DNA from: Dendrocalamus latiflorus
Taxonomy: Eukaryota > Streptophyta > Magnoliopsida > Poales > Poaceae
Direction of reading: 5' to 3'
NCBI GenBank assembly: GCA_017311315.1
Contig: CM029631.1
Span: forward strand, 5,566,680-5,630,679
Length of the DNA stretch: 64,000 bases
Shown here piece by piece: positions 56,579-64,000 of this stretch (within the stretch, counting starts at the first letter, position 1; the number at the start of each line of letters is the position of its first letter). The notes below the pieces were generated by a model that was not told the DNA's origin, searched no databases, and saw nothing but the letters and a program-made list of their open reading frames with translations. Position numbers and translations under genes: made by a program.

Positions 56579-59232
56579 CTATTTTCGGCACTGTTCACGG
56601 TACTGTTCATCGGTGCAAGCATTGTTCACCTCTGAATTTTTACTCGTTTCACCTCCTTCTTTGATGCGGTAAACTCTTCTTGGAGATTTATCATCCCTCT
56701 GGTCACAAAACCGATTATTTTTATTAAATCGGTCATTTCTAGGCCATGACAACCTGTCAAATACCGGCCTTCTTGGCATTTCCCATCCTGGATGAAATGG
56801 CTCAAAAAACACCGGAGTTGGTGGCATCCATGGACCGCAAAAACCCCATGGCGGACAAGGAGGAAAACCACCAGGATGAGGACCCCATGGCACAGGCAAT
56901 ATCGGCCTAGGCATAGGATGTGGTGCGGCTGCAGGAAAACTTTCCCATCGATGATCCCAACCACCGAACTCTTGCCTTGGAGGGGATCTTGGTCGCTTCA
57001 AATTATAGGGCCGACTAAAACCGCTTTGGCCGGCCTTACCATCTTCATATTTGGCTAGAAGCTCTTTAAAGGTGGGCTTCGGCTTCTCAACCCATTTGCT
57101 TGCCCTATTCTTTCCCTCATTAATTTTCCAATGACCTACTTCCGGGCTTTTTGGTTTATCATCCTTGTCCTCCATTCTCACGCACCCTAGGATTTGCAGA
57201 ACCTACTGTAATTTTGATGGACTCATGGCCTTCAGGAGTATTTTCAATTTGGACTGTTCTAACCACACCTCCACTGTCTTCTGCAGGTTCATTACTATCC
57301 TTACCAATCACCACATTTTTTCCTACTGTTGATTCGGCCTGTGATGGCCGAACTAGCACCTTCTTATTTTTGAAATCAATCACATTAACTGGAAAAGGTT
57401 GAGTGTCTAACTGCATTTTTGAGCTCTCAGCAAACTTCAATCGTCCTTCATTTATGGCCGATTGAACCTGTCGACGAAAAATATTGCAGTCGTTAGTAGC
57501 ATGAGAATAAGAATTATGCCATTTACAATATGCACGTCTTTTTAATTCTTCAGGAGGTGGTATGACGTGTCCAGTGGGCAATTTTATTTGTTTTCTCTTG
57601 CAATAAATAATCAAAAAATTTATCACATTTAGCAGTATCAAAAGTATATTTTATTTCTTCATGCCGATTTTTCTGTGGAACCGGCCTCAAAGCAGAGCAA
57701 ACGAATGGTTTAGATTTTTGAATCCCATGCCCATTCGGCTACACACATATCCACACTCTCATCATCAGATGACGTGGGGTCATGTTCTACTAAATTAACA
57801 GGATGGTTCGTTTTATGCTTTTCACTGGTCCTATGGAAATTTTTAGATTCTCTAGCCCGGCTTTCTTGAGCCAGAGCCTTTTGCAGCACTTGACTTACAT
57901 CTAAGAAATCCTGCCCTTCTAATTTTTCCTTCAAATGTGAAAGCAACCCAGAAAAGGCTAACTCAGCAAGATCCTTATCAGATATTACTAGATTAAAGCA
58001 TCGGTTTCTTGTATCCCTAAATCTCCTGATATATTCAACAACAGGTTCATTGTATTTCTGCCTAACCGATGTTAAGTGTGATAATCTCAATTCAGTGTCT
58101 CCCGTGTAAAAATATTCATGAAATTTTTGTTCTAACTCAGGCCATGAATGAATAGAATTAGGTGTAAGGGATGTGAACCACGTGAACGCAGTACCAGATA
58201 ATGACAAAGGAAACAGTCTCAATTTTAAAGCATCGCTAGCACTGGCCTCACCGCATTGTGCAATGAATTGACTAACATGCTCTAAAGTGGTTCTGCCATC
58301 ATCCCCTGTAAATTTAATAAAATCAGGTATTCTGAATCCACGGGGATATGGAACTGTATCATAGAAATCAGGATACGGCTTTGATAAGTACGCATTCTAC
58401 ACTTAGGCTCTACCCCAAACGTTTCTCTGAATATATTAGCTACTTGCTCTCTGATATTTTCATGCCTAACAAATGGCTCAGCCATAGGCCGATTATTTGC
58501 CACATTAGCTGGCTGTGGCCTAAAAGCATTAGGTTGTGGCATGTCACAAATTTGGGGGTGTGGATAGGGAGTATTAAGCACAGGAGGATTAAAATAAGCT
58601 TCTGGTGTTGGCCCATATGGTATTCCTGATCCCTGTGGTGGTATTGGAGGTATACTGTATGCTACAGTTTGATATGGAGGTGCATGCATACCAGTTAAAT
58701 TTTCAGCAACTCGGCTGTAATTTGGAGCCGAGACGAGCGCATTAGTTGTGACAAACGATGACGTAGCAATATTGGCCGAAGTAGGCATGTGGTTTCGGCC
58801 ACCATGAGTGTCACTCAATAAACTGTGGTTTCGCGGTGCACCAAATTGTGTAGTAAATGCAGATGAACCATGTGGCAAAGTTTCTTATTCTACAGAATGA
58901 CAAAAATTTAAAGCACTAACATCACTCGTCATAGGTTGTTTTTTATTGTGTTCATCCTGGATTTGCAACATCACGGCTCTGATGCGACTAGTCAAAACAT
59001 TATCCATAGCAACACCAACAGTTTGATTAATCATATGAGCAATATCTTCATGAGAAGGAGAGATTTTACTTACAGTGTTTTTTACCTCAGGGTTGATGGA
59101 GACAGATGGCAGTGCAGTTTCTTTCATAATAACGCCTTGTCTTGTTTTCTGGAAACACGCCAACATCGTCTTCTCATACTCTAACTTGCGTCCGCTCGAT
59201 CTCCTGACGATGTTCTTCCGGCAGCTCGTCAA
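56579..59232 (-). pseudogene. Gypsy/Tat gag and gag-pro linker
   Basis: N-terminal gag from 59232, with a Pro/Asn-rich section (58878-58282), then the retrotransposon gag core at 58222-57710 (LRLFPLSLSGTAFTWF, LEQKFHEYFY, VEYIRRFRD). A CxxH..C-type segment CKWHNSYSHATNDC (about 57520) takes the place of a knuckle. The last part (57181-56579) is a Pro/Trp/Gly-rich linker. Four shifts divide the region. It would build the capsid if intact. Confidence 0.8.
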
Positions 59233-59509
59233 ACGTGGGCGTAATGACGTTGTTGGGATCTACCTCAGAACCGTTTGATACCATGGTCTGAAGTTCTGAC
59301 TAGTTCCCTTGTAGATCGCGTGTGATATTGCACCTCTGCTGCCACGTTGCTGCCTTCGGTTGCTATGTGCGAAGCAGGCCGGTCGCCCAAGAAGGGTGCA
59401 ATCGGCTTTTAGCCGATTAGCAGATGGATTCGCCGACGAGATGAAGAAATCGGCCTTTCGGCCGAGTAGATTGATTTCGATGGAGAAGAAGAACCGATTA
59501 GAAATCGAT

Positions 59510-59527
59510 TCCCCAGTGGAGTCGCCA
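59510..59527 (-). other. Gypsy primer binding site
   Basis: TGGCGACTCCACTGGGGA on the minus strand, 4 nt after the 5' LTR end. It starts with TGG, complementary to a tRNA CCA end. It resembles sites used by Tat/Ogre elements; I cannot assign the tRNA with certainty. Confidence 0.75.
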
Positions 59528-59531
59528 ATTT

Positions 59532-60460
59532 TGTTGCCGCACGAAACTGATCCGTGCACCAACAAGATAATTGATGGAGAAACAAGATCTACTTTAATCT
59601 AGAGACTAAGAAAACAAAGGTACGAAAATAATATTGTGTCGATTGTCTGATTCTCCTTTTGCAATCGGCCTTACCCTTTATATTTATAGGGTGCCTGGTC
59701 TATTGGCAAATAAAATCGGCATCAAATCAAAATCTATGGCAAGTAAAATCGGCATCAAATAAAATTGATCACAATCTGCTAGTGAGCCCAATTTCTTTCT
59801 CTTCTTTGCTTCTCCGCTGTCGAATCCTCTGCAGATAACTTCCCATAACGATTCAGTATCCCCAAATTTTCGACCGCTTCTCGTTATGACTGTTAGAGTT
59901 TCCAAAATCGTGGTCGAACTCCTTGCGACCACCTTTAGTATGGTCGCAGCCTTCAATATAGTCGTAGGCTTCTTCGTGGTCATAGACCCCAACGTGATCG
60001 TAGCCTCCAACGTGGTCGTAGTCTTTAACATGATCGTAGACTCCACCATGGTCGTAGACTCCAACGTAGTCGTAGACCCCACCGTGGTCGTAGACTCCAT
60101 CGTAGTCGTAAACCCCACCGTGGTCGTAGCCTCCAACGTGGTCGTAGCCTCCACCATGGTCCGTAGACTCCAACGTGGTCGTAAACCCCACCGTGGTCGT
60201 AGCCTCCAACGTGGTCGTAGACCCCAACGTGGTCGTAGCCTCCAACGTGGTCGTACACTCCACCATGGTTCGTAGACCCCAACGTGGTCGTAAACCCCAC
60301 CGTGGTCGTAGCCTCCAACGTGGTCGTAGCCTCCACCATGGTCGTAGACTCCAACGTGGTCGTAGCCTCCAACGTGGTCGTACACTCCACCGTGGTCGTA
60401 GACCCCAACGTGGTCGTAAACCCCACCGTGGTCGTAGCCCTCCAACGTGGTCGTAGCCTC
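59532..60460 (-). repeat. Gypsy/Tat 5' LTR, truncated within its 18-bp array
   Basis: Matches 50363 to about 51300 almost base for base, then stops inside the 18-bp array at about 60460, where host-like sequence begins. The 174-bp repeats and the LTR start are missing. Small indels inside the array (60155, 60265, 60440) disturb the 18-bp phase. Confidence 0.9.
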
Positions 60461-60864
60461 CCACCTGTCCTTTGCCTCCTTTTTCACCTTTTAATCGTTT
60501 CTACTTCTTTCCAATAACTTGTTCCATTTGTGATAAGAGTTGATCTGCTTGAAAGAACAAATTTGTGGTATTAATTAATTAGTCATTTTTTGGGATTGAA
60601 AATTTCGGTTGTTGTTGGCTCTGCTGGGCATCGTGTATTTGAGATATCGGTTGGTATATTATTCAAGTTTTGAACTTTATGCTATCCTGAACATCTTTGT
60701 TGTCACATGAGTTCTTTGTTATCTATAATGCAGTATAATATACACCTTTATCATTTGCAAAAAATAATGATGTCATATAGAAGAAGTTGTAGGTCAGGCA
60801 GACCTTTCCTCAGTTCAAAATGAAGTAATTGTTTCTTCTGACGTATGGTCTGGCACAGAGGAAA

Positions 60865-62977
60865 ATGCAACGAGCAATTCAAGCTATTGGATCACATGGC
60901 AGTCTGCTCAAATCTGCTGTTCTTCAACACATCAGTGCTCCAAAACCAGCTATGCTCCCTGCCGTGCTTTCGCGCTTCATGTCAGTTTCATCTGCTCAAC
61001 TAGAGGAAAGTGGATTTGAGACCGCCACTGTAGCAGATATTTTTGAAGTCTAAAGGGAAGAGTGCTGATGGATCTTGGCTCTGGTGCACAACGGATGACA
61101 CTGTCTATGATGCTGTCAAATCGGTATGTGTTTTCTGCTGGTCATATTACTTCTTACATTGGCAGCTATTATGCTCCGAATGATAAAAGCCCCTTGTCAG
61201 ATGACGCAACACAATGTGGGAGCTCTGGTGGTTGTTAAACCTGGACAAGATAAAGCAATTGCTGGCATTGTTACTGAGAGAGGTAATGAACTATGTGTCT
61301 TAAGCTGTGTCTGTGATGGAAAAAGACAGTACCATATACTAGAAGATAAAGACTGTGGCTACTTCAGTTTTGGTGTGCTAAGTGATATGTACTGTTCATA
61401 GATTTGTCTTTTTCCCTTCTTTTTTAAAAAAAGAGAAAGGTTAAACAGTTTATGCAAAGCCACATTGTTGTACTGCCAATCAGGGTTCAAAATCCCGGCG
61501 GTTACCGGTAACCGCAACCGCCGGTTACCCGTTTTTACCGGTGGAGACTGGTAACCAAAAAAACCAGCCGGTATGAATTTTTGATTTTCGAATTTGGCCA
61601 GTTTTTTTATTACCGGTTTCAAAACATCTCAAAATTCAAATTTTGATTTTTAAATTGTGACCGGTTTTTCCGGTAACCGCCGGTTACCGTTACTGGCCGC
61701 CGACCGGGATTTCTTCCGGTTCCGGTTTTGGAACCTTGATGCCAATAGTAAAGAAAAGAAAAGAAAATGGACAATGAGTTGGAAAAAATGAGGTCTATGA
61801 GTAAAGTTCTAGAGAAAGGGTGTTAAATGTTGATAAAAAAATAACAACAGTTGTCTCTTCCGTTATGCACTATAAATTCTTTTCGGACTGATGGATATAT
61901 CTAAAAGTTTGTATTTGATACTTCACACATCAAGAACCTGCATATTGTCTGCCGCCTGCCAGTATCAAGTAAGTGGAACATATACATGAAAAAAAATAGC
62001 GTTTGATAATTATTTTTCACATGGTAGTATGGTACAATTATAGTCTAAGTTACCTCTGAGTTTCCCACCAAAAATTATATATGAGGATTTACGGCATGTG
62101 CATGAGAGAGCTCACGGGTAAAAGGAAGTGTATATTCCAAACCATTTATAATTGTGCCTCTAAACTCTGGTCCTGGACTTCCATCTACCATAAAAAATCA
62201 GCATAAATTTCTCCTTCAGGTTTGCCAACTTCAAGCACAACAATCAGAGATCTCGATCATTTACATAATGTTGCATTGAGTCATTTTCCTATTCCCCATA
62301 TTGCACGATCTCCTTTAATAGTACCAGCCAGCATCAGTACCCAGTCCGCTAAGATACAAAAACGATGTTCGCGTGAATAGAACCAATTCTTCCAGTCAAA
62401 AGGAACAGAACATGGTTGTATTATGTTACTAGTAACATCTGAATCTGACACTTTGGCTTTCCAGATTATCTCCGGAAAATCATAGTGCAGGGACGATCTT
62501 CCAAGTCAACTAAAGTTGGAGACATCATGACTGAAGAGGTACTACCCCTCTTATTATGCTCTATTTTTTCTTCTTATGTTTACACTTTGCAGCACACCCT
62601 GAACCTTACTAGTACAGTAACCTCTTAGTCATAAAACTAGTTTGATGAAAAACTTCAATGACGAAGCATCATTGTGACAGAACAAGCTGATCACGGTGAA
62701 ACCTGATACTAGAGCCCTGCAAGCAATGCAGCTGATGACAGGTAACCAGCACGAGTTCTGTTGTTCGATACTAAAAGTCTGGAAAGCGCTGAACTTAAAT
62801 CATGACATGGAATGCGGATTGCTATGTGCAGAAAAGCGTATCAGGCACATCCCAGTAATAGATGATGGCACAGGAATGTTGGGGATGGTCTCCATTGGAG
62901 ACATCGTCCGCGCAGTGGTCAACGAGCACAGGGAGGAGCTCAACCGGCTCAACGCCTACATCCAGGGTGGCTACTAG
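60865..62977 (+). CDS. CBSX3: CBSX3-type mitochondrial CBS-domain protein, frameshift in exon 1
   Basis: Coding exons: 60865-61123, 61201-61282, 62465-62538, 62681-62741 and 62832-62977, all with GT..AG introns. Corrected for one extra T in a run at about 61043-61048, they give 206 aa, the usual CBSX3 length. As written, the frame stops seven codons after the shift (TAA at 61051). Residues 1-50 are a mitochondrial-type leader (MQRAIQAIGSHG start). The first CBS domain spans about 60-125 (GSWLWCTTDDTVYDAVKSM, GALVVVKPGQ) and the second about 135-200 (KLITVKPDT, RIRHIPVIDD, GMVSIGDIVRAVV). The protein ends AYIQGGY, typical of the family. Arabidopsis CBSX3 is mitochondrial and modulates thioredoxin-o and redox state. 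Exon 1 begins 6 nt before the ATG after a splice-acceptor-like CACAG, implying a 5' UTR exon that is not visible. The shift may be an assembly error or a real lesion. Confidence 0.88.
61481..61738. mobile_element. hAT-type MITE in intron 2 of the CBSX3 gene
   Basis: 258 bp with termini CAGGGTTCAAAATCCCGG and, on the other strand, CAAGGTTCCAAAACCGG. It is flanked by 8-bp duplications differing at one base (CTGCCAAT at 61473-61480, ATGCCAAT at 61739-61746). The interior is rich in CCGGTTACCGG words. It lies well away from the splice sites. Confidence 0.82.
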
Positions 62978-63413
62978 GAATCCGCCGCGTTCGCAAGGCG
63001 TCCCTTTGAATTCTAATAACACTCGGGATGATGACGACGAAATAGGTCGTGTTTTTCGTGGACAATGCTGTTGAATTGCGTGTGATGTTTCCGCTTGTTC
63101 ATGTGTATATCGTCACGGCGCGCGTGACGTGCTCCGTTTCGGGGGCGCGCACAGACCATCTTTGCATCTGATGGTAGAAACACCAAATAAAAGCGCGTAA
63201 TCCCTTTGGATGATCTGCATTTCACGGTGCTGTTGTTGTGAATTTTAGTGTGGCTGTGTTCGTGTGACCTGTCGATCGATGTATGGCGATTCGCTGCTGG
63301 AAGTCTGGGGTTCACGACTCACGATGGGGTTTGATTGCTGAAGACCGGAGAGAAGGCTGAAATGGCAGTTGCATCAGTTTTCTTGCTTGGTGTGGATTGC
63401 GGTTGTAGGATCG
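62978..63413. other. 3' flank of the CBSX3 gene
   Basis: Probable 3' UTR and downstream sequence. No further gene. An AATAAA-like signal appears near 63186-63191 (CAAATAAAAG). Confidence 0.45.
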
Positions 63414-64000
63414 ATCGGCGTAATCAGAGGGTAAATAATTGTCTTTATTTTTTTAAATCTCTTCAAGTGCTCAACCTGCCGTGGTCGACATATTGTGGTC
63501 GATCTGCTTGATTTGAGTATTTCAGCAATTTCAGACTTACAATAGTATATCAATAAAACTTTCAGACTTACAATAGTATATCGATAAAACTTTTACAAAC
63601 GTAAATTTTAATGTAACTCAAATGTTAATCATTCATCATCACTAAATTTACGATATGTCCATATAGTGCAACAATCTTCCCCTTGATGAATACATTGACA
63701 ACACTTAAAATCTCTCGAATGAGTTAGATTTGAAAGAAAAGTAAAATTTGTGAAAAGAAAGTTTTAAAAGATAGAAAAAATTTGACAAACCACAACAGCA
63801 GCAAAAAAACTCTGAAAGCACAACCTCAACTCAAGAGAAGCAACTGTAAAAAATTCCCACCAATTTTTCTCCCGTTTGGTAAATAAGCATCAAGAACTCC
63901 ACAAAAAGAAAAATTCTAAAAAAAACAATGAGAGTAAAAATCAAGGAGCTTTATAAATTATCCAAGACACTTTGCATTGATTTAATAAATTAACCAAGCC
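63414..64000 (-). mobile_element. Copia element entering from the right edge (3' LTR and polypurine tract)
   Basis: On the minus strand a purine tract (CATCAAGGGGAAGAT, about 63688-63674) is followed by an LTR from 63673 (TGTTGCACTATATGG) to 63414 (ending CGATCCTACA), 260 bp, TG..CA. The body of the element lies beyond the window. A 31-bp near-perfect tandem duplication (TTCAGACTTACAATAGTATA-type) sits at about 63531-63593 inside the LTR. The LTR end resembles that at 22751. Confidence 0.65.

Larger units (their letters stand above)
50363..60460 (-). mobile_element. Ty3/Gypsy Tat-lineage retrotransposon, decayed
   Basis: Two direct LTRs (50363-51993, and 59532-60460 truncated) enclose gag, protease, RT, RNase H, a second (archaeal-type) RNase H and integrase on the minus strand. 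Integrase after RT is the Gypsy order; the extra RNase H marks the Tat lineage. The polypurine tract (AAAACAGGGGGGCA, near 51994-52010 on the minus strand) precedes the 3' LTR TGTGTTGATAG. LTR copies are nearly identical where they overlap, implying recent insertion, yet the coding region has many frameshifts. The distal half of the 5' LTR U3 is missing, so the element was truncated on the CBSX3 side. Confidence 0.9.

Overview
The window looks like nuclear DNA from a grass (Poaceae). The support is the very GC-rich single-exon genes, the dense Tourist/hAT MITEs with termini typical of grasses, a Copia element with Sirevirus features, a Gypsy/Tat element with a second RNase H, and intron-containing genes whose products match plant-specific families. 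I cannot name the genus. A run of 100 N at 38263-38362 is a scaffold gap, so the order and distance across it are not certain.

Layout. 1-5.3 kb holds a Helitron-like element and a 3.5-kb solo LTR with a 5-bp target duplication. 5.7-7.3 kb holds a DUF4228/PADRE gene (minus strand) whose 3' flank is repeated in inverted orientation further downstream. 9.1-9.7 kb is a miniature retrotransposon (TRIM) with two 211-bp LTRs. 12.9-20 kb is a MITE-rich intergenic zone. It contains two Tourist-like elements with TAA target duplications, a 437-bp segmental duplication in which one copy is the empty site for a MITE present in the other copy, and a MULE transposase remnant. 21.9 kb holds a dirigent-family gene. 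25.3-26.6 kb holds a five-exon UPF0114-family membrane protein gene. 29.45-31.26 kb is a non-autonomous hAT element with 8-bp target duplications carrying pieces of two unrelated genes: a DExH RNA helicase with its introns, and the N-terminus of a Cys/His-containing plant protein. A Copia fragment follows at 31.8-32.9 kb. 36.1-37.6 kb holds a JINGUBANG-like seven-blade WD40 gene.

After the N gap, 38.4-60.5 kb is a block of rearranged retroelements. It has a zinc-knuckle/DUF4283-type pseudogene, a decayed Sirevirus on the plus strand missing almost all of its 5' LTR, a head-to-head junction with a second LTR of the same family, and a Gypsy/Tat element on the minus strand whose LTR U3 is packed with 18-bp and 174-bp tandem repeats. 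Immediately beyond it is a CBSX3-type mitochondrial CBS-domain gene (60.87-62.98 kb). All five coding exons are recognisable, but exon 1 carries a one-base frameshift and no promoter or 5' exon is visible between it and the retroelement block. The window ends inside another Copia element on the minus strand.

The host genes are unrelated single genes (PADRE, dirigent, UPF0114, WD40, CBSX3). There is no operon or cluster logic. The informative structures are the transposons: how they captured, interrupted and rearranged host sequence.
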